Below are positions 26,401 to 35,249 of a DNA stretch of 64,000 bases, piece after piece. The stretch is taken from positions 62,001 through 126,000 of the forward strand of contig JAIUNR010000003.1 in NCBI GenBank assembly GCA_020161575.1, written 5' to 3'. Below the pieces are notes generated by a model. That model made no database searches and was not told where the DNA came from. It saw nothing but the letters and a program-made list of their open reading frames with translations. Position 1 is the first letter of the stretch; the number at the start of each line of letters is the position of its first letter. Position numbers and translations under genes: made by a program. This stretch comes from Pseudomonadota bacterium. GTDB taxonomy: Bacteria > Pseudomonadota > Alphaproteobacteria > Rhizobiales > Beijerinckiaceae.

Positions 26401-27371
26401 GCCGCCCTCCTCGCGCGCAGGCGCGGATCGAGCGCGGCATAGGCGATATCGACCGCGAAGTTGATCAGGATGAAGAAGAACGAGACGAGCATGAGATAGG
26501 CCGCCATGACCGGACGATCGAGCGAGGAAATGGAATCGATGATCAGCTTGCCGAGACCGGGCCAGGAGAAAATCGTCTCCGTCACCACCGCGAAGGCGAG
26601 GGTAGAACCGAGTTCGAGCCCGAAAACGGTGACGATCGGAATGGCGATCAGCCTGAGCACGTGACGCGACAGGATGGTCCATTCGCTTTCTCCCGCGGCG
26701 CGGGCGAAACGGACCGTATCGGTCAGCATGGTCTCGCGCGTGCCGGCGCGGGCAAGACGCACCATCATCGCGAATTTGAACAGCGAGAGATTGAGCGCCG
26801 GCAGGAAGAGATGCGTAAGCCCGTTAAGGGTGAGAAAGCTCCATTCCACCCCGAACAGGCTCACCGTCTCGCCGCGTCCGCCCGCAGGAAACCAGCCGAG
26901 CTGGACAGCGAAAGTGAAGATGAGCACGAGCCCGATCCAGAAAGTGGGCACGGAAAAGCCGAGGATCGAAAGCGCCATCACCAGCCGGGAAAACAGGCTC
27001 TCCGGCCGGTAGCCGGCATAGATGCCGAGCGGAACGCCGAGCAGCGTCGCCCCGATCACCGCGCTCAGCGCAAGCTCTGCCGTCGCGGGCAGGCGCGAGC
27101 CGATCAGCTGAAGCACAGGCATGTTATAGACGAAAGAGCGTCCGAAATCGCCCGAGAGCAACCGGCCAAGAAAGTCGAGATATTGCTTCCACAGGGGCTG
27201 ATCGAGCCCGTAGGCGCGGATCGCCTCGGCGCGGATCGCCTGCGTTGCATCCGGTGAGATGAGCAGGTCGATCGGATTGCCGATGGCATGCACGCCCGCA
27301 AAGACGAGCATCGAGATGACCAGCATCACGATGAGCGCCTGCGCCAACCTCTGGATGACAAAACCAAGCAT
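26397..27371 (-). CDS. Peptide-type ABC importer permease, DppB-like
   Basis: A 324-residue permease. It starts MLGFVIQRLAQALIVMLVISMLVF, the standard DppB/OppB first helix, and includes the periplasmic loop LGRLLSGDFGRSFVYNMPV. The EAA loop is AGTRETMLTDTVRFARAAGESEWTILSRHVLR. ATG 27371 has GGAAGG upstream and the preceding in-frame residues are not family-like. First gene of the four-gene transporter block; the creatininase-like gene ends 28 bases before it. The matching solute-binding protein is encoded divergently at 28821. Confidence 0.92.
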   Translation of the reverse strand: MLGFVIQRLAQALIVMLVISMLVFAGVHAIGNPIDLLISPDATQAIRAEAIRAYGLDQPLWKQYLDFLGRLLSGDFGRSFVYNMPVLQLIGSRLPATAELALSAVIGATLLGVPLGIYAGYRPESLFSRLVMALSILGFSVPTFWIGLVLIFTFAVQLGWFPAGGRGETVSLFGVEWSFLTLNGLTHLFLPALNLSLFKFAMMVRLARAGTRETMLTDTVRFARAAGESEWTILSRHVLRLIAIPIVTVFGLELGSTLAFAVVTETIFSWPGLGKLIIDSISSLDRPVMAAYLMLVSFFFILINFAVDIAYAALDPRLRARRAA

Positions 27372-27399
27372 CAGCGCGCCCTTCCGCGATCCCCGGCCA

Positions 27400-28101
27400 T
27401 CATGCCCAGCCATCCGTGATCAGCGCGCGGGTCTCGGCGATGGCCACCTGCCAGATCTCCGCCATTTCGGCATCGGAGCGCTGGTAGAGACCGCCGTAAT
27501 TGCCATCCCCGAGGGCCTTGCGCTTCTCGCCGGGATCGCACAGCGCGATACGGTCGAGATCAGGCATCGGCTTCTGCTCCGCCGGCATTTTCACGTTGGC
27601 GAGGCGCGTCCAGGGGAAGTTCTCCATCCAGGAGGCATGCGAGGCGACGGGATCGATCGCCTTCACCTTGCCCATGGTCGCCGGCGCGTTCCACCAATTG
27701 TGCCAGCGCACCTGACAGCCGCGATTGGCTTCCAGCCAGTCATAGACCGCGCCATGCGCGGGCGAATTGCCGCCATGGCCGTTGACGATGAGAATACGGC
27801 GGAACCCCGCCTGGCGGATCGAGGAGAGGATCTCGCCGAGCATCGCGCAGTAGGTTGCCATGCGCAAAGTCACGGTGCCGGGAAATTCCGAGAAATTGGG
27901 CGTCAGGCCATAGGGCACCACCGGAAAAACCGGAATGCCCATCCCCTCGGAAGCGTCGAGCGCGATCTTCTCCGCGAGGATCGTATCGACGGCGAGGCTG
28001 AGGTAGGCGTGCTGTTCGGTGGACCCCAAGGGAAGGATCGCACGGTCCTCGCGCCTGGCGAGTTCCTCGACCTGCATCCAGTTCAAATCCGCAATCCGCA
28101 T
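27400..28101 (-). CDS. Creatininase-family amidohydrolase
   Basis: A 233-residue metal amidohydrolase. The creatininase metal-binding set is visible: Glu29, His31 and Asp39 in LPLGSTEQHAYLSLAVDT, and the central NGHGGN loop. The family includes creatinine amidohydrolase, mycofactocin maturation factor MftE and FAPy deformylase, so the fold predicts ring-opening or amide hydrolysis but not the substrate. It lies between the MarR regulator and the transporter genes on the same strand, pointing to processing of the imported compound. A cyclic amide substrate would fit with the NodB-fold enzyme at the operon end; this is inference. Confidence 0.88.
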   Translation of the reverse strand: MRIADLNWMQVEELARREDRAILPLGSTEQHAYLSLAVDTILAEKIALDASEGMGIPVFPVVPYGLTPNFSEFPGTVTLRMATYCAMLGEILSSIRQAGFRRILIVNGHGGNSPAHGAVYDWLEANRGCQVRWHNWWNAPATMGKVKAIDPVASHASWMENFPWTRLANVKMPAEQKPMPDLDRIALCDPGEKRKALGDGNYGGLYQRSDAEMAEIWQVAIAETRALITDGWA

Positions 28102-28104
28102 CGA

Positions 28105-28683
28105 TCAATCCACTTCCGCTAGATCCGCCGCGCCTTCCGAGGCGTCGGCCTTGAACATCGAGACCACCACCTTCGCCAGAAGCATCGAGAGCATCTCGCG
28201 CTCGACGAGGTTGAGGGGGGCCAGCATTTCCTTCTCCAGCCCCTCGAAACGCGGCAGCGCTTCGTCATAGATCGCGCGGCCAGCCGGGGTGAGCGAGAGA
28301 ATCTTGGCGCGGCGATCGCCGCCATTCGCCTCCGCGTGGATCAGGCCGAGCTTGAGCAGCCGGTTCACGGCCCGGCTCAGCGTGTTCTTGGGAAAGGCGG
28401 TGGAGGAGGCGATTTCGCTCGCCGTGAAAGGCCCCGCGACCGCGAGGTTGTAGATCACCACGAATTCAATGCGCGAGAGATCAAACCGCTCCTTCACCCA
28501 GCCATAGAGCGGCACGTTGTAGCGCAGGGCGAGATAGTTGAACCGTGCCGCGAATCCGCAGGGATTGCGCCAGAGCCGCGCCTCGGTGAGCGCGTCGAGC
28601 CGGCGACGATCGAGCATCTCCTCGCCGGCCGGCGCCGCGTCTTCGATCTGCGGGCGCATTTCGGGCACGTCATATTGTTCCAT
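28105..28683 (-). CDS. MarR-family transcriptional regulator
   Basis: A 192-residue winged-helix regulator. The DNA-binding core is FTASEIASSTAFPKNTLSRAVNRLLKLGLIHAEANGGDRRAKILSLT, cut here into its helix-turn-helix and the wing with the conserved DRRAK. The protein has a longer than usual N-terminal helix region (about 50 residues) before the fold. It is divergent from the solute-binding protein operon and upstream of the creatininase and importer genes, the normal position for a repressor of both. ATG 28683 has AAAGG upstream. The effector is unknown; a transported substrate is the natural guess. Confidence 0.88.
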   Translation of the reverse strand: MEQYDVPEMRPQIEDAAPAGEEMLDRRRLDALTEARLWRNPCGFAARFNYLALRYNVPLYGWVKERFDLSRIEFVVIYNLAVAGPFTASEIASSTAFPKNTLSRAVNRLLKLGLIHAEANGGDRRAKILSLTPAGRAIYDEALPRFEGLEKEMLAPLNLVEREMLSMLLAKVVVSMFKADASEGAADLAEVD

Positions 28684-28723
28684 ATCGAACCTTTTTTGTA
28701 TCGAGAGCCACCATACACAACAA

Positions 28724-28770
28724 AATTAGTTCCACAAGGAATTGACTCGCGGAATTTGCTGTCCTTCAAT
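28724..28770 (+). promoter_or_regulatory. Predicted sigma-70 promoter with overlapping imperfect inverted repeat
   Basis: TTGACT (28742-28747), a 17-base spacer and TTCAAT (28765-28770) match the housekeeping pattern ahead of the solute-binding protein gene. An imperfect inverted repeat AATTAGTTCC-ACAA-GGAATTGACT (28724-28747, 7 of 10 positions paired) overlaps the -35 box and is a candidate MarR operator. Confidence 0.45.
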
Positions 28771-28820
28771 GCGCCAAAGCCGGGCCACGAAGGTTGCGGC
28801 ACGAGCAAGGGAGGCTCCGC

Positions 28821-30410
28821 ATGCGTGCTCATCATTCCGGACGTTCGATCGCCTTCGGGCTGGCCTGCGCGACCGCGCTTGCCTCGCCCCTCTTCGCGCA
28901 GACGCTGACGATCGGCGTGCGCGGCGGGCCTGATTCCATCGATCCCCATTTCACCGCAAGCGGCACCCATGCGGAAGCGCTCAAGCATGTCTTCGACACG
29001 CTGGTCTGGTCTGGTGACGGCCTTGAGCTGGAGCCCCGCCTCGCCGAGAGCTGGAAGGCGGTCAACGACACGACCTGGGAATTCAAGCTGCGCAAGGGCG
29101 TGAAATTCCATGACGGCTCAGATTTCACGGCCGAGGATGTGAAATTCTCGATCGAGCGCATCCCCACCGTTTCCGGCCCCAATCCGACGACGATCTATGT
29201 GCGCCGCGTCAAGGACATCAAAATCGTCGACGCCCACACGATCCAGATCGGCACGGACGGACCGGCGCCGAATCTGCCGAACGACTTCATCCGCCTCTTC
29301 GTCGTCTCGGCCAAGGCAGCCGCCGGGCTGACAAAGGAAAGCGCCAATCCGGCCTTCAACACCGGCAAGGCGGCCATCGGCACCGGGCCTTACAAATACG
29401 TGTCATGGGAGCCCAAGGGCGATCTCGTGCTCGACCGTTTCGACGGCTATTGGGGCCCGAAAGAGCCCTGGGCGAAGCATATCCGCAAGGAAATTCCCAA
29501 TGATGCCGCGCGCGTCGCGCAGCTCAAGGCCGGTCAGCTCGACCTGATCACCCGCGTGCCGGGCACCGACATCTCGATGCTCAGGCGCGATCCGAAGGTC
29601 AATGTCCAGACCATCGACACGGTCTATGTCTACAATATCGAGTTCGACATGCGCGACAAGCCGCAGGGCGTGGTCGCGAAGGACGGCTCGCCCCTTGAAA
29701 AGAGCCCGCTCCAGAACGTGAAGGTACGCGAGGCGCTCGATCTCGCGATCGACCGCGCGGCGCTCGCCGAGATCGCGATGGAAGGGCTGGGCAAGCCCGT
29801 CAACCAGATGGTTACCCCCTCCATCTTCGGCTTCAACAAGAAGCTGCCGCCGCGCGAATACAACCCCGCCAAGGCCAAGGCCCTGCTGGCGGAAGCGGGC
29901 TATCCCAACGGGTTCAAGCTGCAGTTTTCCTTCACGAAGGACCGCCTGCCGGGAGATTCGATCGTCGGCACCTCCATCGCGCAGATGTGGGCGGCGATCG
30001 GCGTCGATGCAGCGCCGAACGCGCAGCCCGCGACCGTGTTCTTCCCGGCCCGCACGCGCGCCGAGTATTCGGTATCGATGTCCGGCTGGGGCACGCTGAC
30101 GGGCGAAGCGCATTACACGCTCTCCTCGCTCGCCCATTCCAACGACAAGGACAAGAAGATGGGCGCGTTCAACGTGCTCGGCTACAACAATCCCGAGATG
30201 GACAAGCTCCTTCAGGGCGCCGCCATCGAAATGGACGAGGCCAAGCGGCGCAATCTGCTGGAGGAAGCCAACGCCCTCGTGCTCAAGGATCGCCAGCGCC
30301 TGCCTATCCTCGCTGTCGGCTCGGCCTGGGCGATGCAGAAGGGCAAGGTTGTCATCAAGCCGCGTGTCGATGAGGATACGCTCGCCATGAACATCAAGCC
30401 GGCCCAGTAA
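28821..30410 (+). CDS. ABC transporter solute-binding protein, family 5 (peptide/opine type)
   Basis: A 529-residue periplasmic binding protein (SBP_bac_5). A signal peptide (RSIAFGLACATALASPLFAQ) precedes the mature start TLTIGVRGGPDSIDPHF. Family landmarks are LEPRLAESWKAVNDTTWEFKLRKGVKFHDG, DFTAEDVKFSIERI and the later VREALDLAIDRAALAE. It delivers substrate to the DppBCDF-like importer encoded divergently. ATG 28821 follows GGGAGGCTCCGC, a good ribosome site; the in-frame ATG at 28794 does not. The stop is one base before the isoaspartyl peptidase gene. Confidence 0.93.
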   Translation: MRAHHSGRSIAFGLACATALASPLFAQTLTIGVRGGPDSIDPHFTASGTHAEALKHVFDTLVWSGDGLELEPRLAESWKAVNDTTWEFKLRKGVKFHDGSDFTAEDVKFSIERIPTVSGPNPTTIYVRRVKDIKIVDAHTIQIGTDGPAPNLPNDFIRLFVVSAKAAAGLTKESANPAFNTGKAAIGTGPYKYVSWEPKGDLVLDRFDGYWGPKEPWAKHIRKEIPNDAARVAQLKAGQLDLITRVPGTDISMLRRDPKVNVQTIDTVYVYNIEFDMRDKPQGVVAKDGSPLEKSPLQNVKVREALDLAIDRAALAEIAMEGLGKPVNQMVTPSIFGFNKKLPPREYNPAKAKALLAEAGYPNGFKLQFSFTKDRLPGDSIVGTSIAQMWAAIGVDAAPNAQPATVFFPARTRAEYSVSMSGWGTLTGEAHYTLSSLAHSNDKDKKMGAFNVLGYNNPEMDKLLQGAAIEMDEAKRRNLLEEANALVLKDRQRLPILAVGSAWAMQKGKVVIKPRVDEDTLAMNIKPAQ

Positions 30411-30411
30411 G

Positions 30412-31368
30412 ATGGCCGATATCACGATCGGGCTTCACGGGGGAGCCGGCGCGCTGCCGCGCGACCAGCTCTCCGAAGCCGAATGGGCGCAAGCGCGGGC
30501 GGATATGAAAGCCGCGCTTCTCGCCGGCTGGAAGATCCTCAGGGCAGGTGGCACGGCGCTCGACGCCGTGGAGGCCTGCGTCATCGTCCTGGAGGATTCA
30601 CCGCATTTCAACGCGGGGCATGGCGCCGCGCTCAATGCGGATGGCGAACACGAGCTTGATGCCGCGATCATGGACGGCGCCACGTTCCGCGCCGGGGCGC
30701 TGGCGGGCGTACGGCGCATCCGCAACCCGATCAGCGCCGCGCGTCGCCTGCTCGAACAGGATGACACCGTGCTGCTCGGCGGCGCGGCCGGCGACGCTTT
30801 CGCCGCCGGCGAGGGATTGGCGATGGTTGATCCCGCCTATTTCACCACAGAGCGCCGCGTGAAAGCGCTGGCGAGCCTGAAGGCCCGCGCCTTGGCGGGA
30901 ACCGTCGCGCAGGCGTCGGAGGGCGAGAAACACGGGACGGTGGGCGCCGTCGCGCGCGACAGCCGCGGCAATCTCGCCGCGGCGACCTCGACCGGCGGGT
31001 TCAACAACAAGCCCGTCGGGCGCATCGGCGACAGCCCGATCATCGGCGCCGGAACCTATGCCGAGAATGGCATCGCGGCGGTTTCCGGCACGGGAAGGGG
31101 CGAGGTCTTCATCCGCCGCGTCGCCGCGCATGAAGTTGCCGCGCGCATCCGTCTCGGCGGCGCGGAAATCGGAAAGGCCGCCCATGGCGTGATCCATGAC
31201 GTGCTCTCCCCGCATGGCATCGGCGCGGGCATGATCGCGCTCGGCGCGGCGGGCGATCCGGTCGCGCCCTACAACACGCTGGGGATGCATCGCGGCTGGA
31301 TCACCACGGCAGGCGCGATCTTCGCCGGCTCGCATGAGGATATGGTAGCGATGGGGCTTGCGCCATGA
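30412..31368 (+). CDS. Isoaspartyl peptidase / L-asparaginase (Ntn hydrolase)
   Basis: A 318-residue plant-type asparaginase / isoaspartyl dipeptidase. It is made as a precursor that cleaves itself before the catalytic threonine: Thr176 in the hallmark HGTVGAVARD. The N-terminal GLHGGAGALPRDQL and the glycine-rich FNAGHGAALNADGEHELDA are family signatures, as is the STGGFNNKPVGRIGDSPIIGAGTYA region after the nucleophile. It removes ammonia from asparagine or cleaves beta-aspartyl peptides. Placed straight after a peptide-type binding protein and overlapping the next gene by four bases, it probably degrades an imported beta-aspartyl or amide compound. Confidence 0.93.
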   Translation: MADITIGLHGGAGALPRDQLSEAEWAQARADMKAALLAGWKILRAGGTALDAVEACVIVLEDSPHFNAGHGAALNADGEHELDAAIMDGATFRAGALAGVRRIRNPISAARRLLEQDDTVLLGGAAGDAFAAGEGLAMVDPAYFTTERRVKALASLKARALAGTVAQASEGEKHGTVGAVARDSRGNLAAATSTGGFNNKPVGRIGDSPIIGAGTYAENGIAAVSGTGRGEVFIRRVAAHEVAARIRLGGAEIGKAAHGVIHDVLSPHGIGAGMIALGAAGDPVAPYNTLGMHRGWITTAGAIFAGSHEDMVAMGLAP

Positions 31369-32405
31369 ATGCGCCCCGCATCCTGATCTGGGGCGCCGGC
31401 GCGATCGGCGGCGTACTCGGCGCCTATTGGCGGCGTGCCGGGCTCGACGTCACCATGGTCGATGTCGTGGCTGAACACGCCGAGGCCTGCTCGACGCGCG
31501 GTCTTTCCATCACCGGGCCGGTGGAGGAATTCCGCCAGATCGTGCCGACGCTGACGCCCGATTCCGTATCCGGCACCTGGTCTGTCGTCGTTCTCGCGGT
31601 GAAAGCCCATGCGACCGAGGCGGCACTCGCCATGCTCGAACCGCATCTCGATGCGGATGGCTATGTCCTCTCCGCCCAGAACGGGCTCAATGAAATCGCC
31701 ATCGCGCGCAGGATCGGCGCGGCGCGGACCATGGGCTGCTTTGTCAATTTCGGCGCCGATTGGCTCGGCCCCGGCGAAATCCTGTTCGGAAACCGCGCGG
31801 CGCTGGTTGTCGGCGAAATCGACGGAACGATCCGGGATCGCACGCGGCAAATGCATGAATGGATGCGGATCTTCGAGCCGCAGGCCGTGCTCAGCGACAA
31901 TATCTGGGGCTATCTGTGGGGCAAGCTTGCCTATGGCGCCATGCTCTTCGCGACCGCTCTAACCCCGGATTCGATGAGCGATAACTTCGCCGATCCGCGC
32001 CGGAGCATCGTCTTCGAGCGGCTCGGGCGCGAGGTGATGGCCGTGGCGAAAGCGCGCGGCGTGACGCCGATCGGCTTCAACGGGTTCGACCCCGAATGTT
32101 TCGCCCCCGGCGCCTCCGGGCAGGCGGCGCAGGCCTCCATCGCGGCGCTGGCGGAGTTCAACCGCCATACCGCCAAGACCCATTCCGGCATCTATCGCGA
32201 TCTCGCGGTGCGCAAGCGCAAGACCGAGGTTGATCCGCAGATCGGCGTGATCGCCGAGCTGGGCCGGGAAGCGGGCATCGACACGCCGACGATACGGCAT
32301 CTCGTCGCCCTGATCCACGATATCGAGGAGGCAAGGCGGCCAATGGCCTTCGAAACCTTCGGGAGCCTGATCGAGACATGCAAATCCGCTTCGACAATCG
32401 CGTAG
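31365..32405 (+). CDS. Ketopantoate reductase-like (PanE/ApbA family) oxidoreductase
   Basis: A 346-residue NAD(P)-dependent reductase. The N-terminal Rossmann motif is ILIWGAGAIGGVLGAYWRRAG, followed by VVVLAVKAHATEAAL and ALVVGEIDG. The C-terminal helical domain contains NIWGYLWGKLAYGAM, where the family keeps its catalytic lysine. Proteins of this group outside pantothenate operons reduce various 2-oxo acids, so a role in the catabolic pathway of the imported compound is more likely than vitamin synthesis. Overlaps the asparaginase gene by four bases and the SDR gene by 28. Confidence 0.85.
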   Translation: MNAPRILIWGAGAIGGVLGAYWRRAGLDVTMVDVVAEHAEACSTRGLSITGPVEEFRQIVPTLTPDSVSGTWSVVVLAVKAHATEAALAMLEPHLDADGYVLSAQNGLNEIAIARRIGAARTMGCFVNFGADWLGPGEILFGNRAALVVGEIDGTIRDRTRQMHEWMRIFEPQAVLSDNIWGYLWGKLAYGAMLFATALTPDSMSDNFADPRRSIVFERLGREVMAVAKARGVTPIGFNGFDPECFAPGASGQAAQASIAALAEFNRHTAKTHSGIYRDLAVRKRKTEVDPQIGVIAELGREAGIDTPTIRHLVALIHDIEEARRPMAFETFGSLIETCKSASTIA

Positions 32406-33133
32406 CCCTCGTCACCGGCGCGGCGCAGGGCATCGGCCAGGCCATCGCGCGGGCGCTCCATGCATACGGCGCCAGAGTGGTGGTCGCGGATATCGACGCC
32501 ACGCGCCTCGACGGGTTCGCACGCGAGAACGGCTTCGACCCGATCAGCCTTGATGTCGGCGATCGCGCCTCCTGCCACGCCGCGGTTGACGGCGTGGTTG
32601 CCCGTCACGGGCGGCTCGATATCCTCGTCCACGCCGCCGGCGGCGTGCGCGGGCAGGTCGGCCGCCCGATCGAGACGGTCAGCGAACAGGATTGGCGTGT
32701 CATCTTCGAGGCGAATGTCGACGGCGCCTTCTGGCTGGCGCAAGCCGCCGCGAAGCCCATGCGCGAGCACGGCTATGGCCGCATCATCCCGATCGCTTCC
32801 GGCGCGGGACTCCGCCCGAGCCTTACCGGCATCCAGGCCTATACGGCGGCCAAGCACGCGCTTGTCGGCCTCACGAAACAGCTCAGCCAGGATCTCGGCC
32901 CGCTTGGCATCACCTGCAACGCGGTCGCGCCCGGCTTCGTGCGCTCGAACCCGGCGACCGAGCGGCAATGGGAAAGCTACGGCCCGGAAGGGCAAGCGCG
33001 CCTCCTTACTTCGATCCATACCCGCCGCCTCGGCACGCCGGAGGATATCGCCCACGCGGTGCTGTTTCTCGCCAGCGAGGAAGCGGGCTGGATCTCGGGG
33101 CAGATCCTCTCGGTGGATGGCGGGCGCTCCTGA
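32378..33133 (+). CDS. Short-chain dehydrogenase/reductase
   Basis: A 251-residue classical SDR. The cofactor motif is VTGAAQGIGQAIA, the Asp after beta-2 (VVVADIDA) suggests NAD preference, and DILVHAAGG replaces the common NNAG. The catalytic Ser lies in PIASGAG and Tyr155/Lys159 in YTAAK. The C-terminus ILSVDGGRS is typical. It starts inside the 3' end of the PanE-like gene and ends the operon that begins with the solute-binding protein. It likely oxidises a hydroxy intermediate. The exact substrate cannot be told from sequence. Confidence 0.92.
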   Translation: MQIRFDNRVALVTGAAQGIGQAIARALHAYGARVVVADIDATRLDGFARENGFDPISLDVGDRASCHAAVDGVVARHGRLDILVHAAGGVRGQVGRPIETVSEQDWRVIFEANVDGAFWLAQAAAKPMREHGYGRIIPIASGAGLRPSLTGIQAYTAAKHALVGLTKQLSQDLGPLGITCNAVAPGFVRSNPATERQWESYGPEGQARLLTSIHTRRLGTPEDIAHAVLFLASEEAGWISGQILSVDGGRS

Positions 33134-33206
33134 GCGCCGTCTGATCCCCATAACAGGGCCAAAAAACCCACCCTTTCCGGCCAAAAGCTGCTAGAGGCAT
33201 TCCCCT

Positions 33207-33236
33207 CCGGCGCCGCCTTCCCTTTTCTGGCGCCGG
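33207..33236 (+). other. Stem-loop in the helicase leader
   Basis: CCGGCGCC, a 14-base pyrimidine-rich loop, GGCGCCGG: an 8-bp GC stem 20 bases before the TTG start of the DEAD-box gene. It could modulate translation or end upstream transcription. Confidence 0.35.
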
Positions 33237-33255
33237 CAACCGAGAATGTTCCCGC

Positions 33256-35097
33256 TTGTCCGATTTTGCTCTCTCGCAGCGCAAGCTGCCTCCTCCCCTC
33301 GCCGAAGCCCTGCGCAAGAAGGGTTACGACTCGCTGACCGCCGTGCAGGCAGCGGTGACCGATCCCAAACTCGCCGACCGGGACATGCTGGTTTCCTCGC
33401 GCACGGGATCGGGCAAGACGGTCGCCTATGGCCTCGGCATGGCCACGACTTTGCTCGCCGATGCCCTTCCGGGACAGGAAGAGGCCGGCGCTCCCCTGCC
33501 GCCGGCGGGAAAGCCGCTGGCGCTGATCATCGCGCCGACGCGCGAGCTTGCGCTCCAGATCCAGCGCGAATTGCGCTGGCTCTACGAGGAGACCGGCGCC
33601 ATCATCACGACCTGTGTGGGCGGCATGGACCAGCGCGCCGAGCGCAAGCATCTCGAACGGGGCGTCCATATCGTTGTCGGAACACCGGGGCGGCTCGTCG
33701 ATCACCTCTCGCGCAAGGCGCTGGAGCTCGATTCCCTCGCCGTCGCGGTGCTCGACGAAGCGGACGAGATGCTCGATCTCGGGTTTCGCGAGGATCTTGA
33801 AACGCTGCTTGGCGCCACGCCGGAAACGCGGCGAACCCTGCTTTTCTCGGCCACGTTGCCGAAGGGAATCGTGGCGCTGGCCGCGCGTTTCCAGCGCAAT
33901 GCGGCGCGCATCGAGGTAATGGGCGACAGCACCGGCCATGCCGATATCGAGCATCGCGCCGCCATGGTCCGGCCGAACGCCATCGAGCATGGTGTGATCA
34001 ATCTCCTGCGGCAGAGCGATTCCCCGGCCGCCCTTGTTTTCTGCAATACGCGCGACGCCGTGCGCCATCTGCACGCGACGCTGGTGGAACGCGGATTTTC
34101 GGCGGTGATCCTCTCGGGCGAACTCGGCCAGCACGATCGAAACCAGGCGCTTCAGGCTTTGCGCGATGGCCGCGCGAAGGTCTGCATCGCCACCGATGTC
34201 GCGGCGCGCGGCATCGATCTTCCCCATCTCGGCCTCGTCATCCATGCCGATCTGCCCCATGACGCGGAAGTGCTCCAGCACCGTTCCGGGCGCACGGGGC
34301 GCGCCGGGCGCAAGGGCGTCAGCGTCATGCTGGTGCCGCCGACACGCCGCGCCAAGGCCCTGCGACTCTTCGCCGAAGGTGGCATCGCACCGCAATGGGT
34401 GATGCTGCCCGGCGCGGAGGAGATCCGCGCGCTCGATCGCGACCGGCTTCTCGCCGACGAGACGGCCTTCGCGGATCTGAACGATCAGGACCGCGAATTG
34501 GGCGCGGCCTTTCTCGGCGTCCGTTCTGCCGAGGAGATCGCCGCCGCCCTCGCCCGCATCTTCCGCGCCCGTCTGCCTGAACCCGAGGAAATCGACCCTC
34601 TTCCCGTCGAGGAAGCGCGTTTCGGCAAGAAGGGCAAGCCCGCGCCGGACGGCCAACCGCCGCAGGAATATCGCTGGTTCGAACTCAATGTCGGCCGCGC
34701 CGATCGCGCTGATCCCAAGGGAATCCTGCGCATGCTCACCCGCAGCGGCGGCGTCGAGCGGCGATTCATCGGCGCCATCCGCATTCACGATCAGACCTGC
34801 CACGTCCAGATCGCCACAACGGCCGCCGAGCGTTTTGAACGCAAGACGGCCAATCCTGCGCCCGACGAGATCCGCGTCAGGGCGATCGAGGAGGCGGCGC
34901 CCAAGTCGCGCATGCACCGCAAGGCGGGCGGAAAAGCCCCCGCAGCCAAGCCTGAAAAAACCGCAAGAACCAGCGGTGAATTCGAGAAAGACCGCACGAA
35001 GCCCTGGAAATCCGGCCCCAAGAAAAGCGGCGAGAAGAAAAGCGGCGAGGCCAAGCCCGTGGACAGGCCGCGAAAGAAGCCACGCCGGGATCGCTAG
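33256..35097 (+). CDS. DEAD-box RNA helicase with DbpA-type RNA-binding domain
   Basis: A 613-residue ATP-dependent RNA helicase. Core motifs in order: Q motif region (LTAVQAAV), motif I SRTGSGKT (Lys54), Ia PTRELALQIQ, GG/TPGR (VVGTPGRLVDH), II DEAD (167-170), III SAT, and in the second RecA domain FCNTRDA, ATDVAARGID and HRSGRTGRAGRKG. A DbpA RNA-binding domain (about 475-540, YRWFELNVGRADRADPKGIL) is followed by a lysine-rich disordered tail. Family members work in ribosome assembly and cold adaptation. Translation appears to start at TTG 33256, giving the common N-terminus MSDFALSQRKLPPPLAEAL. The tail is unusually long and basic. Confidence 0.92.
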   Translation: MSDFALSQRKLPPPLAEALRKKGYDSLTAVQAAVTDPKLADRDMLVSSRTGSGKTVAYGLGMATTLLADALPGQEEAGAPLPPAGKPLALIIAPTRELALQIQRELRWLYEETGAIITTCVGGMDQRAERKHLERGVHIVVGTPGRLVDHLSRKALELDSLAVAVLDEADEMLDLGFREDLETLLGATPETRRTLLFSATLPKGIVALAARFQRNAARIEVMGDSTGHADIEHRAAMVRPNAIEHGVINLLRQSDSPAALVFCNTRDAVRHLHATLVERGFSAVILSGELGQHDRNQALQALRDGRAKVCIATDVAARGIDLPHLGLVIHADLPHDAEVLQHRSGRTGRAGRKGVSVMLVPPTRRAKALRLFAEGGIAPQWVMLPGAEEIRALDRDRLLADETAFADLNDQDRELGAAFLGVRSAEEIAAALARIFRARLPEPEEIDPLPVEEARFGKKGKPAPDGQPPQEYRWFELNVGRADRADPKGILRMLTRSGGVERRFIGAIRIHDQTCHVQIATTAAERFERKTANPAPDEIRVRAIEEAAPKSRMHRKAGGKAPAAKPEKTARTSGEFEKDRTKPWKSGPKKSGEKKSGEAKPVDRPRKKPRRDR

Positions 35098-35199
35098 GCC
35101 GCGTGCAGCAGGCAGGGCGGACCTGATTTCGCGTCGGATAAGACCGCCCTACCCCCGCGATCGGCTTGGCGCAGAAGGCATAAAACGCTATCGGAGGCT

Positions 35200-35218
35200 G
35201 ACCGGGCGTGGCCCGGTC
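35200..35218 (+). other. Stem-loop ahead of the Cache sensor gene
   Basis: GACCGGG-CGTGG-CCCGGTC, a perfect 7-bp stem about 30 bases before the ATG at 35250. It may end the helicase transcript or lie in the leader of the sensor/channel operon. No T tract follows. Confidence 0.3.
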
Positions 35219-35249
35219 TCCCCTGCCCGATCACGAGTGCCCTTCCGCC

